Assembly: GCA_946479125.1 (NCBI GenBank)
Contig: CAMLET010000008.1
Location: forward strand, 1-17,683
Length of the DNA stretch: 17,683 nucleotides
Origin: an uncultured Flavobacteriales bacterium
GTDB lineage: Bacteria > Bacteroidota > Bacteroidia > Flavobacteriales > Crocinitomicaceae
Direction of reading: 5' to 3'
Each line of letters starts with the position of its first letter. Positions within the stretch are counted from its first letter, which is position 1. The position numbers and the translations under genes were made by a program. The notes below the pieces were generated by a model, which saw nothing but the letters and a program-made list of their open reading frames with translations, made no database searches and was not told the DNA's origin. This document shows, piece by piece, positions 1 through 7,341 of this stretch.

Positions 1-776
1 ATGATCTTCTCGTTACGTTCAAACTCCAAGGCATCGAAAACAGCACCATACTGCATGTTAATATCAATTCTACGCTTGTAATCAGCTCTGTCTTCAGCAC
101 TTTTTGCTTCCATATAAGCCTGGAAAAGATTTGCTCTACCCTCTAATGGAACAACACCAACACTAGCGAAAGAATCCAATTTGTGGAGCACAGCAATTTT
201 CTCTTGTTCCAACATCAACTTCTTACGCTTGTTAATCTCGAAAGCCGGAACCGTACGTTCAGAAACCATTTCGTTCTTCACCGTATCAATCAAATCAACA
301 ATCTTGTTTGCGATTTCAGCAGCCAATTCTCTGTCTTTATCCAATACATCAATAGAGATTGAGCCATAACGAGTTCGTGTAAACTGAATGTGTCCGTTGT
401 ATTCTTCAACCAATTTGAAGTATTTATTCGGATCGTTTGCATCGATATCATAGTGTTTCATCAAATCGAAACGGCTAACAACCTTGTCACGAACTTTTGA
501 AGACGAAAGAATCTGGATCAATTGCTCAGCCTGCTCTTCTTCACCAAAGTCCATAGAAGACGCTTTTGCATTCCGTTGCTCGGAGAACGATACCGTACTT
601 GTAGCTGCAGGGAAAACAATTGCAGTTGATTTAAACAAAGGTGTCATTAAAAAAGCGAGAACCGTTGAAACTACCAATCCAAGTGAGGTAGCTATGATTA
701 ATATTTTACGGTATCCCCAGATGGTTACGAGAAGATTCATTCTTTCCGCTTGCGCAGCAGTATCTTTTTCACTCAT
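1..776 (-). CDS. Wzz-type polysaccharide chain-length determinant (partial, C-terminus beyond left edge)
   Basis: The frame is open from an ATG at 776 to base 1, giving about 258 residues with no stop, so the gene continues off the window. The visible part begins MSEKDTAAQAERMNLL, then a membrane segment at about residues 23-46 (YRKILIIATSLGLVVSTVLA), directly followed by TPLFKSTAIVFPA. A first transmembrane helix followed by a Pro and a Y/F-x-S strand is the signature of the Wzz/chain-length determinant family. The rest is the periplasmic part, with helical and charged sequence toward the visible end (for example KRKKLMLEQEKIAVLHKLDSF). The family controls O-antigen or exopolysaccharide length at the inner membrane; a second, C-terminal membrane helix should lie outside the window. 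No ribosome binding site or clear promoter could be assigned upstream. Family call good; the polymer it serves is unknown. Confidence 0.85.
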   Translation of the reverse strand, partial: MSEKDTAAQAERMNLLVTIWGYRKILIIATSLGLVVSTVLAFLMTPLFKSTAIVFPAATSTVSFSEQRNAKASSMDFGEEEQAEQLIQILSSSKVRDKVVSRFDLMKHYDIDANDPNKYFKLVEEYNGHIQFTRTRYGSISIDVLDKDRELAAEIANKIVDLIDTVKNEMVSERTVPAFEINKRKKLMLEQEKIAVLHKLDSFASVGVVPLEGRANLFQAYMEAKSAEDRADYKRRIDINMQYGAVFDALEFERNEKI

Positions 777-1039
777 TCTATCAGTTTTGAAGTGCGAATT
801 TACAGTTTGAAAACCATAAACGTTGAAGTTGGGTTAAAATTATTGGGAGAGTGAAGAAATGTTGGAGAATATTACAATAACATAACCGCAAAGAAGAGTA
901 AGCGATAGCTTGTGATGGATAGAGCGCAAAGGGAGGATTGCAGCAAATATTGAATCTCAATGTTGAAATTCTTCCGATGCATTTGAAACAAAAAAAGGAC
1001 AACCTTCCGATCGTCCTTTTCCTATTTATAGTATTTATT
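777..1039. other. Intergenic region between the Wzz-like and LysM genes
   Basis: This 263-base gap separates two minus-strand genes. It contains the intrinsic terminator of the LysM gene at 990-1020. The remaining 200 or so bases should carry the promoter of the Wzz-like gene, but no convincing -33/-7 pair could be picked. A 73-residue minus-strand open frame at 781-1002 lacks features of a real protein and was not accepted. Confidence 0.6.
990..1020 (-). terminator. Intrinsic terminator after the LysM gene
   Basis: Bases 993-1000 (AAAAGGAC) and 1013-1020 (GTCCTTTT) form a perfect 8-bp stem around a 12-base loop. Read on the minus strand, the stem ends in a run of seven T (complement of 990-996). 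It lies 20 bases past the stop codon of the LysM gene and points the right way to terminate it. Confidence 0.8.
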
Positions 1040-1951
1040 CTATCTCGGAATCTTCAACGATTGCCCAATACGAATCATATCTGAACGCAAACCGTTTGCT
1101 TTTTTGATTTTGCTTGGGCTTGTATGGTATTTCTCAGCAATTTCAGAAAGTGTATCTCCGGATTTCACTGTATATCTCTTATAACTTGAAGTTGCAGGTG
1201 CTTTCTTCGCAGTAGCAACAGCAACCGGTGCACCAATTTTTTCAGCATCTGTTTTTGCAACTTCTGCCAAGGTAATTGTGTTTCCAATTTGGGGATCGTA
1301 ATACTTGTAGAAGTGTTGCTGAATGTTCACCACACCAGTAACAGTATCCAGTTTTACTCCATTCCAATCATAACATTGCAATACGTTATCATTGAACTCT
1401 AACTGTTTCACACCAACTAATCCCGGATGTAGATTATGCATTCTTGGACATTGTTTTTGAACCGCAGGCAATCCACCACCAGCCGAACAACGACTATCAA
1501 CATGCATGTAACATAAACCATCTGTGCTTGGTCCCACAACTGCTGTCCAATAAACGGTTAATGTTGAAGGATCAATTTGAATGTATAAATTTTTCAAATC
1601 GGAGTTGAAACCTTTACTGCGAATCTCAGCCAAACCAGCATTGATCTTCTCGTTCAACAAACCACCAAAGTGATCCATTCGTCTTCGGTTAAACGCATGC
1701 AGGGCATCGTAAACGTAGGGTTGACCCAGAGCCGTGTACGAATCTGTAATCACCAAATCGTTCTCACCAATTTGAAGTGTGTCCGGATTTAAACGTTGAA
1801 ATGCAGGAACAACAAGAGCCTTCTTAGCTTTCACAGAAACAATCAAAGAATCAATTATTTCATCTTCAACGGCACTTTTTGTTTGACCAAAGAGTGAACC
1901 GTTTACGGCAAAAATCAATAATGCACTTTGAAAAATTACTTTAAACTTCAT
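1040..1951 (-). CDS. Secreted protein with C-terminal LysM domain
   Basis: A 303-residue protein with an N-terminal signal peptide (charged KFK, then a hydrophobic stretch to about residue 22). Residues 260-303 form a typical LysM domain (YTVKSGDTLSEIAEKYHTSP ending in IRIGQSLKIPR), which in known families binds peptidoglycan or other GlcNAc polymers. The 200-residue middle part matches no domain I recognise. It has four cysteines at about 147, 155, 168 and 193, the first three in a Gly- and His-containing stretch, suggesting disulfides or a metal/cofactor site (inference). A linker rich in Ala, Val, Lys and Thr joins the two halves. The protein is probably exported and held at the cell wall. 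It is transcribed alone, followed by its own terminator. Function beyond wall binding is unknown. Confidence 0.85.
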   Translation of the reverse strand: MKFKVIFQSALLIFAVNGSLFGQTKSAVEDEIIDSLIVSVKAKKALVVPAFQRLNPDTLQIGENDLVITDSYTALGQPYVYDALHAFNRRRMDHFGGLLNEKINAGLAEIRSKGFNSDLKNLYIQIDPSTLTVYWTAVVGPSTDGLCYMHVDSRCSAGGGLPAVQKQCPRMHNLHPGLVGVKQLEFNDNVLQCYDWNGVKLDTVTGVVNIQQHFYKYYDPQIGNTITLAEVAKTDAEKIGAPVAVATAKKAPATSSYKRYTVKSGDTLSEIAEKYHTSPSKIKKANGLRSDMIRIGQSLKIPR

Positions 1952-2087
1952 CCAATTTTATTAAGTCCCACTGAGTTAACGATGGCTAAAATAAATAGTT
2001 ACAACCAAAATACCGAGTTAATTAACATTTTGTTTTATTTTGGAAAATATTTGTTGATAACCATATCTAGTCGAAATCTCCAATTGT

Positions 2088-2095
2088 TACCTTTG
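2088..2095 (+). promoter_or_regulatory. Bacteroidota -7 element (TACCTTTG) of the bestrophin gene
   Basis: TACCTTTG fits the TAnnTTTG consensus of the Bacteroidota housekeeping sigma factor. Only five bases separate it from the ATG at 2101, so the transcript would start at or within a base or two of the start codon. No good -33 TTG was found at the expected distance. Confidence 0.6.
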
Positions 2096-2100
2096 CACCT

Positions 2101-2970
2101 ATGATAGATTACAATCCGAAAAGTTGGCGAAAAATGATCTTCCATTTGGCAAAAAGCGATACGCTTTCTATGCTGAAAAAGGAACTTCTATTCATATGTG
2201 TACTTTCTTTATTAATTGCTTTTTTAGAGATTCGATATTTCCCTAAAGCAGAGGCATTGGACAAGCTTTTCTCCGTTTACCAAATACTTGGTTTCGTGAT
2301 TTCACTCCTACTGGTTTTCCGTACAAATACCGCTTACGATAGATGGTGGGAAGGTCGCAGAAAATGGGGTGAATTGGTAAACGATTCCCGAAATTTGGCG
2401 GTGAAACTAACTGCTTTGGGACTGTCAGATGTAGACAACGACTTCTTTGCACGACACATTGGAAATTTTGCACTTTGTATTAAGGAACATTTACGTTCAG
2501 GAACCAAATTCGAACTACTGAACCTGACTGAAGACGAGAAAACCTTCCTTTTGAAATTGGATCATATTCCTTCTGGCATTGTAGAATTGATGTACCAACG
2601 TTTTAATGATTTGAAAAAAACGGGTCAGTTATCGGAAGAAGACATTTTGCGTTTGGATAGAAATCTGAACGGATTTTTGGATGCTGTTGGAGCTTGTGAG
2701 CGCATTAAGAACACTCCGATTCCGTATAGCTATTCCATGTTCTTCAAGAAGTTCATTTTTATTTATACTTCTTCCCTTCCATTGGCTTTCGTTCATCAAT
2801 TTGGTTATTACACGGCCATTATTGCTACGTTCATTTACTATGTAATGGTGAGCATGGAGGTATTGGCAGAGGAAATTGAAGATCCGTTTGGTGACGACGA
2901 TAATGATTTGCCGACAGATGAAATGGCGAAACGTATTGAGGGAATTGTTGCTACGATTTTGAAGAAATAA
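2101..2970 (+). CDS. Bestrophin-family anion channel
   Basis: A 289-residue membrane protein of the bacterial bestrophin (UPF0187/RFP-TM) family, whose members form pentameric chloride or other ion channels. Diagnostic sequence is FRTNTAYDRWWEGRRKWGEL at about residues 73-92, following hydrophobic segments at about 28-46 and 60-73. Two more hydrophobic segments lie at about 212-255, followed by the family's acidic ending EDPFGDDDNDLP, which in bestrophins lies near the cytoplasmic mouth. Length is normal for bacterial members. The ATG sits five bases after a TAnnTTTG element, which supports this start. It is a single-gene unit, convergent with the flavoprotein gene, with repeat-derived palindromes between them. 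The ion conducted cannot be told from sequence. Confidence 0.9.
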   Translation: MIDYNPKSWRKMIFHLAKSDTLSMLKKELLFICVLSLLIAFLEIRYFPKAEALDKLFSVYQILGFVISLLLVFRTNTAYDRWWEGRRKWGELVNDSRNLAVKLTALGLSDVDNDFFARHIGNFALCIKEHLRSGTKFELLNLTEDEKTFLLKLDHIPSGIVELMYQRFNDLKKTGQLSEEDILRLDRNLNGFLDAVGACERIKNTPIPYSYSMFFKKFIFIYTSSLPLAFVHQFGYYTAIIATFIYYVMVSMEVLAEEIEDPFGDDDNDLPTDEMAKRIEGIVATILKK

Positions 2971-2971
2971 C

Positions 2972-2993
2972 TTGTCTCGGCTCCGCTCGACAA
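2972..2993. repeat. Dispersed palindromic repeat, copy 1
   Basis: TTGTC (2972-2976) and GACAA (2989-2993) form a 5-bp stem around the 12-base loop TCGGCTCCGCTC. The loop matches the core shared by the other copies with one substitution. It lies directly after the bestrophin stop codon. Confidence 0.7.
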
Positions 2994-3009
2994 CCCTTCA
3001 TTTCGGTTT

Positions 3010-4224
3010 TCATAAGTCACTGCGATAAAAGTCATCGAGTCCGCCGTGGCAAAGGTCATCGAGCGTAGCCGACATGCCTTGTCCAACAACGTACCCTGAA
3101 GAAACACAACCTTGAATAAGATAGCCTCCTGTTGGTGCGTCCCAGTCTATCATTTCTCCGGCACAAAAAACATTTGGAAACTTAAGTAATTGTCCGGATG
3201 CATCCAATTCTGTAGTTAAAACTCCACCGGCTGTTGAAATCACCTCATCCAAGGGGCGAAATCCTTTTACTTCAACTGGAAATTCTTTTATCAGCGCAGC
3301 CAATTCAACTGGATTTGTAAATTCCGCTTTAGAAGCGAATGTTTTCAGCCAAAAAATCGCCACTTCAGCTAGTTTGAGTTCTTTTAATCCAAGCGTTGGA
3401 CTTTTAGCTTTTTGAAGTACTTCCAATACTTTCTTTTGATCGAATTGTGGTTTGAAATCGATCTTTAGTCTTTTGCTTTCCTGTTTTCGAAGCGCGCCAT
3501 TCATTGCGTAGATCGGTTTTCCTTCCAAGCCATAGGCTGTGCAAACAACATCTCCCGAACAAGATAGATCGCCGCAAGAAACGACAACATTTTTAAGGAT
3601 TTTTCCTTCCAGACTCTCAAGCCAATTCTGGTGAAGTTCAACTCCTGAATTGCTCGAAGCAAAATCAGCCAATTCAATTCCTTTCGATTCAAACAGTTCG
3701 AACCATTTTCCATCAGAACCTGTTTTGGACCATGATCCACCACCAAGTGCAAGGACTAAAAAATCGAATTCAATTGTTCTGGAAACTCCTTTCGTTTCAA
3801 TCAAAACAGCATTTTCAGAAAAGTCAATTAAACGGGAATTCATTTGAAAATCGACTCTTTTAGAAAGCAACTTCTTCCAGGAATTGAGTACATCAATGGG
3901 TTTGAGATGATCTTCAGGGAAAATCTTACCTGAAGAACCGATAATTGTAGGAACTCCAATGGATTTCAGAAAATATCGAAATGAAGGAGAATCAAACTGT
4001 TTAACACAATTCTTCATCCAATCAGAATCATACTTCTTTAAAAAAGCGGGTAATTCTTCTGAATGTGTCAGGTTAAATCCACCGTCGCCTGCAACTAAAA
4101 ACTTCCTCCCAACTGTTGGTTTGTGATCAATTAAAATCAGTTCACAGTCAGCATCCAACAATTGTGTTGCAGCCATTAATCCGGCAGGACCACCACCAAC
4201 TATTACAACTCGTTTCTTATTCAC
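3010..4224 (-). CDS. BaiN/HI0933-type NAD(P)/FAD-dependent oxidoreductase (TIGR03862-like)
   Basis: A 404-residue flavoprotein. The N-terminal Rossmann motif VVIVGGGPAGLMAA (residues 6-19) binds FAD, and GRKFLVAGDGGFNLTHSE (39-56) is characteristic of the HI0933/YhiN/BaiN family. FLVLALGGGSW and, near the end, GGVLTTELD, NVFCAGEMIDWDAPTGGYL complete the usual FAD-binding pattern. The substrate is unknown; BaiN-type members are proposed reductases. The start codon is GTG (4224-4222), placed immediately after the purT stop TAA with no spacer. The next residues, NKKRVVIVGGG, are what the family begins with, so this start is firm. The pair is very likely co-transcribed and translationally coupled. 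Odd feature: the last 21 residues (about 384-404, MSATLDDL...) lie beyond the normal family end and are encoded by degenerate copies of the dispersed repeat. Confidence 0.88.
   Translation of the reverse strand: MNKKRVVIVGGGPAGLMAATQLLDADCELILIDHKPTVGRKFLVAGDGGFNLTHSEELPAFLKKYDSDWMKNCVKQFDSPSFRYFLKSIGVPTIIGSSGKIFPEDHLKPIDVLNSWKKLLSKRVDFQMNSRLIDFSENAVLIETKGVSRTIEFDFLVLALGGGSWSKTGSDGKWFELFESKGIELADFASSNSGVELHQNWLESLEGKILKNVVVSCGDLSCSGDVVCTAYGLEGKPIYAMNGALRKQESKRLKIDFKPQFDQKKVLEVLQKAKSPTLGLKELKLAEVAIFWLKTFASKAEFTNPVELAALIKEFPVEVKGFRPLDEVISTAGGVLTTELDASGQLLKFPNVFCAGEMIDWDAPTGGYLIQGCVSSGYVVGQGMSATLDDLCHGGLDDFYRSDL
3031..3080. repeat. Dispersed palindromic repeat, copies 2 and 3 (degenerate, within a coding end)
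   Basis: Bases 3052-3080 hold a copy in inverse orientation to copy 1. AAGG and CAT (3052-3055, 3057-3059) pair with ATG and CCTT (3074-3080), leaving one bulged T, around GAGCGTAGCCGA, which differs from the core complement by two bases. A weaker fragment, GTCATCGAG, lies at 3031-3039. Both are inside the 3' end of the flavoprotein gene. Confidence 0.6.
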
Positions 4225-5388
4225 TTAGTACTGCAGCGTGATTTTTGCCGCCAGGTCTTTCGCCTTTTGAGTGATATCCTCAATAGCTTCATCTCCGCTG
4301 TATAACACAACGCCCATTCTTCTATACGGACGTGCAGTTGGTTTTCCGAAAAGACGAATATCTGTTCCTTCAATGGAAAGCACTTCATCCAAACCTTTAA
4401 AATTAGGAGCAGAGGTTGTTTCTCTATCTGCCAAAACAACTGCACTTGCACCATTTTTCACTAAGGAAACCGAAGGAATGGGCAAACCTAAAATGGCTCT
4501 TGCGTGTAATTCGAATTCAGAAAAAGTTTGTGTTCCGGCAAGCGTAACCATTCCAGTGTCGTGAGGACGCGGCGATAATTCCGAGAAAATTGCTCCGTCT
4601 TTATTAACAAAGAATTCTACTCCCCACAATCCAGCTCCACCAAGTGCTTTTGTAACGGCACCAGCCATTTCCTGAGCTTGTTTCAAATGTTCTGCCGACA
4701 TTGGCATTGGCTGCCAGCTCTCCTGATAATCTCCGCGCTCTTGTCTGTGACCAATTGGTGGACAAAACAAAGTCTCACCATTCTTTTGCGTAACCGTCAA
4801 AAGTGTGATTTCGTAATCAAACGGAATGAATTCTTCCACAATTACTTCCAATAAATCACCTCTCGATCCTTCAATGGCATAATTCCATGCTTTTTCGATT
4901 TGATCTTCGGTTTTCACTACCGACTGACCTTTACCAGAACTAGACATCAACGGTTTCACCACACAAGGAAGTCCAATAACCGAAACAGCGGCTTTGAATT
5001 CCTCCAATGTTGTTGCGTAATTGTAATTCGCAGTCTTCACTCCCACTTCTTTCGCAGCCAAATCACGAATAGCTTTTCTATTCATAGTGAAATTCGCAGC
5101 TTTCGCGGAAGGAACTACCTGAATTCCTTGCGCTTCATAATTGTAAAAACGCTCTGTTCTTATTGCTTCAATTTCCGGAACAACCAAATCTGGTTGATGC
5201 TTTGCAACGATTGTATCCAATGCATCACCATCTAACATATTGATTACCTCAAACTCGTCTGCCACCTGCATTGCCGGAGCACCAGCATAACTATCTACAG
5301 CAATTACATGTTGACCAAGTCGTTGCAACGCAATTACAACTTCCTTTCCAAGTTCACCAGAACCAAGCAATAAGATTTTCTTTTTCAT
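4225..5388 (-). CDS. purT: Formate-dependent phosphoribosylglycinamide formyltransferase (GAR transformylase 2)
   Basis: A 387-residue ATP-grasp enzyme that makes formyl-GAR from GAR, formate and ATP in step three of purine synthesis, without a folate cofactor. The N-terminal pre-ATP-grasp motif [11 protein letters not shown] (6-16) and PEIEAI (71-76) bind the GAR substrate. The ATP-grasp core shows [11 protein letters not shown] (145-155), [14 protein letters not shown] (about 184-197) and the metal-binding stretch [20 protein letters not shown] ending near residue 274, followed by PHDTGMVT. Length and motifs match PurT throughout, and it cannot be confused with PurK, which lacks the EIEAI and RPHDTGMVT pattern. 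It is first in a two-gene unit with the flavoprotein downstream, abutting with zero spacing. A near-consensus -7 element lies four bases before the ATG. Confidence 0.96.
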   Translation of the reverse strand: MKKKILLLGSGELGKEVVIALQRLGQHVIAVDSYAGAPAMQVADEFEVINMLDGDALDTIVAKHQPDLVVPEIEAIRTERFYNYEAQGIQVVPSAKAANFTMNRKAIRDLAAKEVGVKTANYNYATTLEEFKAAVSVIGLPCVVKPLMSSSGKGQSVVKTEDQIEKAWNYAIEGSRGDLLEVIVEEFIPFDYEITLLTVTQKNGETLFCPPIGHRQERGDYQESWQPMPMSAEHLKQAQEMAGAVTKALGGAGLWGVEFFVNKDGAIFSELSPRPHDTGMVTLAGTQTFSEFELHARAILGLPIPSVSLVKNGASAVVLADRETTSAPNFKGLDEVLSIEGTDIRLFGKPTARPYRRMGVVLYSGDEAIEDITQKAKDLAAKITLQY

Positions 5389-5392
5389 GGGG

Positions 5393-5400
5393 TAAAATTA
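5393..5400 (-). promoter_or_regulatory. Possible -7 element of purT (TAATTTTA)
   Basis: Read on the minus strand, TAATTTTA differs from TAnnTTTG only in the last base and lies four bases before the purT ATG. The same short distance is seen for other genes in the window. It sits between the ATG and the palindromic repeat at 5404-5438. Confidence 0.4.
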
Positions 5401-5403
5401 TAC

Positions 5404-5438
5404 AAAATGGCACTTCGACTCCGCTCAGTGACCATTTT
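5404..5438. repeat. Dispersed palindromic repeat, copy 4
   Basis: AAAATGG (5404-5410) and CACT (5411-5414) pair with AGTG (5427-5430) and CCATTTT (5432-5438), with a single bulged A at 5431. This gives an 11-bp stem around the 12-base loop TCGACTCCGCTC. A T-run follows on the plus strand, so it resembles a terminator, but no plus-strand gene ends here. It lies between the divergent purT and beta-propeller genes. Confidence 0.8.
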
Positions 5439-5475
5439 TTCTTTGATTAAACCATTTCGAAACGGAGACAGAATT

Positions 5476-5512
5476 ACGTTTCCCCTTTTGGAGGGGATTA
5501 AGGGGAGGACGT
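5476..5512. repeat. GGGG-rich palindromic element between divergent genes
   Basis: The block TCCCCTTTTGGAGGGGATTA followed by AGGGGAGG (5481-5508) contains CCCC (5482-5485) that can pair with either of two GGGG runs (5493-5496 and 5502-5505), so two alternative hairpins are possible. The block is flanked by ACGT at 5476-5479 and 5509-5512. The layout (constant-looking inner block, complementary flanks) resembles the other repeats, but only one copy is in the window. Confidence 0.5.
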
Positions 5513-5590
5513 TCAAAAACTCTTCGACTTCTCAACATCTCAACGCTCATACTTTAAACTTACTCCCTTAATTCATAGTTAACTATCGAA

Positions 5591-5598
5591 TAATTTTG
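5591..5598 (+). promoter_or_regulatory. Bacteroidota -7 element (TAATTTTG) of the beta-propeller gene
   Basis: TAATTTTG matches TAnnTTTG exactly and ends four bases before the ATG at 5603, implying a leaderless or nearly leaderless transcript. No clear -33 TTG was found. Confidence 0.6.
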
Positions 5599-5602
5599 TA
5601 GT

Positions 5603-7207
5603 ATGAAACGAAAGATAATTATCGTTTTAGTTTACAGTTTTGTTTTCGTTCTTGGGTATCTGGGAATGGGAATCCTCTTGCATTATGTAAAGCCAGAAGT
5701 GAAGATGCTTCCTCGTTTTGTGGAGGATATGCTGGATAACGACGGAACCTGGGAAGTAAAAGAACCTGAAATTCAGGACATCTCTCTTTTGGATTACGAA
5801 CTCTTCGGAATTTCGGAAACAGACTCCACGGAACAGATTGTATTTACAACCAGCTATTCTGAAGAGAATGGAATCTTCTGCTTTAGAGGAAATCCACAAC
5901 GGAACAACCCGGTTAGAGGAAATCTGAAACGCAAACCAAAGGGTTTCCGATTGGATTGGATCTTTGAAACTGCGCAAGACAATAGAGGAACGTGGGGCGG
6001 TGGTTCCGGTTGGACAGGTCAACCGCTGGTTATTCAATGGCCTCAAAACAAGAAGCAGCAACTTTACGGAGCAACTCCGGATTTTCTGAGTCAAACAAAC
6101 AATAAAGAAGTCATTGTAGGTTCACTTTGTGGGAACATTTATTTCCTCGATTGGGAAAAGGGAATTCCTACACGGCCGCATTTAAGTATTCAAAATCCAA
6201 TTAAAGGAACTGTTTCCGTTGATCCGAGAATGAACGGATTGCTTGTTGTTGGACAAGGAATTCCAAGTGACAGTTTGCGTTTCGGTTCTTATATTTTCAA
6301 CATGTTCACTGGTCGGGAAGTTTACTTTCGTTCCGGACTTGATCCAACGGCTCATCGCGGTTGGGGAGCTTTCGATAGTAATTCACTCATCGATCCGAAA
6401 TCAGGTTATTGGTTTCATCCGGCAGAAAACGGGCAGATTTACAAAGCGAAAATTGGAAATGATTTGACGTTGACCAAACCAACAAAGTTCAATTTCAAGG
6501 TGAATGGAAAGCGCGAACATGGTTTGGAAGCAAGCATGTCGGCCTGGAATAACCTTGGTTTTTTCGGAGATAATTCGGGAAATGTCTTCTGTTTGGATCT
6601 AATGACCATGCGTCCTGTTTGGTATTTTGATAATCTAGACGATACTGACGCTTCTATGGTTCTGGATTTACAGGAAAACAAACATCCGTACTTATACATT
6701 GGGAACGAGGTCGACAAACAGGGTGAAACCGGAATGGCTTACATCCGAAAACTGGATGCTACCACCGGAAAAGAGATCTGGAAAGTTGGAAGAGAATGTG
6801 CTGCAACAACCTTGAATGGAAGAATCAATTCAGGAGGAGTTCTGGCAAGTGCTCTTCCGGGAAAAGAAAAGGTAAAGAACCTTGTTTTCGGGATTTTTTC
6901 CAGAACGCATAATTCGTTTGCAGGAGAATTTGTCGCCTTAAATAAAACCACCGGGAAAGAAGTTTACAAAATCAAACTCCCCAATTACAGCTGGGCTTCA
7001 CCAATTGCACTTTACACAAAAGCGGGTGACTGTTACCTTTTCTTTACAGACGTTTTCGGGAATGTTTATTTAGCTGACGGATTAACCGGAACGATCATTC
7101 ACAAAGAACATTATGGCGTTGTTTGGGAAAGCTCGCCGGTAGCGTGGGGCAATCGCATTGTTGTTGGCGCAAGGGGAAATCAGATTTATTCTTTTGTTAT
7201 AGAATAA
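5603..7207 (+). CDS. Membrane-anchored PQQ-like beta-propeller protein of unknown function
   Basis: A 534-residue protein with one N-terminal hydrophobic segment (residues 4-28, KIIIVLVYSFVFVLGYLGMG) that acts as an anchor or uncleaved signal. The remainder would lie in the periplasm. From about residue 90 it shows the repeating blades of a quinoprotein-like beta-propeller: GNIYFLDWEKG, GQIYKAKIG, GNVFCLDLMTM, AYIRKLDATTGKEIWKV, GEFVALNKTTGKEVYKI, GNVYLADGLTG and a closing NQIYSFVIE. The D-x-x-T-G-K-E pattern is that of PQQ repeats. Such repeats also occur in non-enzymatic scaffold proteins such as BamB, and I see no evident alcohol-dehydrogenase PQQ site, so a structural or ligand-binding role is equally possible. 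It appears monocistronic, with its own -7 element upstream and palindromic repeats downstream. Confidence 0.75.
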   Translation: MKRKIIIVLVYSFVFVLGYLGMGILLHYVKPEVKMLPRFVEDMLDNDGTWEVKEPEIQDISLLDYELFGISETDSTEQIVFTTSYSEENGIFCFRGNPQRNNPVRGNLKRKPKGFRLDWIFETAQDNRGTWGGGSGWTGQPLVIQWPQNKKQQLYGATPDFLSQTNNKEVIVGSLCGNIYFLDWEKGIPTRPHLSIQNPIKGTVSVDPRMNGLLVVGQGIPSDSLRFGSYIFNMFTGREVYFRSGLDPTAHRGWGAFDSNSLIDPKSGYWFHPAENGQIYKAKIGNDLTLTKPTKFNFKVNGKREHGLEASMSAWNNLGFFGDNSGNVFCLDLMTMRPVWYFDNLDDTDASMVLDLQENKHPYLYIGNEVDKQGETGMAYIRKLDATTGKEIWKVGRECAATTLNGRINSGGVLASALPGKEKVKNLVFGIFSRTHNSFAGEFVALNKTTGKEVYKIKLPNYSWASPIALYTKAGDCYLFFTDVFGNVYLADGLTGTIIHKEHYGVVWESSPVAWGNRIVVGARGNQIYSFVIE

Positions 7208-7211
7208 ATCA

Positions 7212-7242
7212 TAGGGTATCTCGACTCCGCTCGATAACCCTA
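7212..7242. repeat. Dispersed palindromic repeat, copy 5
   Basis: TAGGGT (7212-7217) and ATC (7218-7220) pair with GAT (7233-7235) and ACCCTA (7237-7242), with a single bulged A at 7236. This makes a 9-bp stem around TCGACTCCGCTC. The bulge is in the same relative place as in the copy at 5404-5438. It directly follows the beta-propeller gene. Confidence 0.8.
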
Positions 7243-7263
7243 GAAAAAAAGTCCAAGGAAGAG

Positions 7264-7298
7264 AAAAGGTCATCGAGCGGAGTCGAGATGAGTTACTT
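7264..7298. repeat. Dispersed palindromic repeat, copy 6 (inverse orientation)
   Basis: CATC and GATG (7271-7274, 7287-7290) flank GAGCGGAGTCGA, the complement of the core. The outer stem is poor (AAAAGG against CTTT). Bases 7272-7289 are a perfect 18-base inverted match to 7218-7235, so copies 5 and 6 could instead pair with each other over a 36-base loop, just upstream of the surE promoter element. Confidence 0.75.
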
Positions 7299-7317
7299 TC
7301 TATCATACTTGAATTAC

Positions 7318-7325
7318 TATCTTTG
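7318..7325 (+). promoter_or_regulatory. Bacteroidota -7 element (TATCTTTG) of surE
   Basis: TATCTTTG matches TAnnTTTG and lies 16 bases before the surE ATG, leaving a short leader of about ten bases. It should drive the surE / small membrane protein / lpxB unit. Confidence 0.6.
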
Positions 7326-7341
7326 CACAAAGAATTAAGCC

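Noticed and set aside
484..810. 108-residue plus-strand open frame over the Wzz-like gene
   Set aside because: The minus-strand frame has a membrane helix and Wzz motif; this one is its antisense.
781..1002. 73-residue minus-strand open frame between the Wzz-like and LysM genes
   Set aside because: It starts inside the terminator hairpin, ends against the Wzz start, has no family features and an odd Cys/Phe-rich composition.
2972..3080. Repeats as ends of an IS element or as a CRISPR array
   Set aside because: Copies are scattered with irregular spacing and opposite orientation, there is no transposase or cas gene, and no spacer-like units of equal length.
5404..5440. Terminator for a plus-strand gene at the 5404-5438 hairpin
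   Set aside because: It has a stem and a T-run, but the nearest plus-strand gene upstream is bestrophin at 2970, so no transcript is known to end here.
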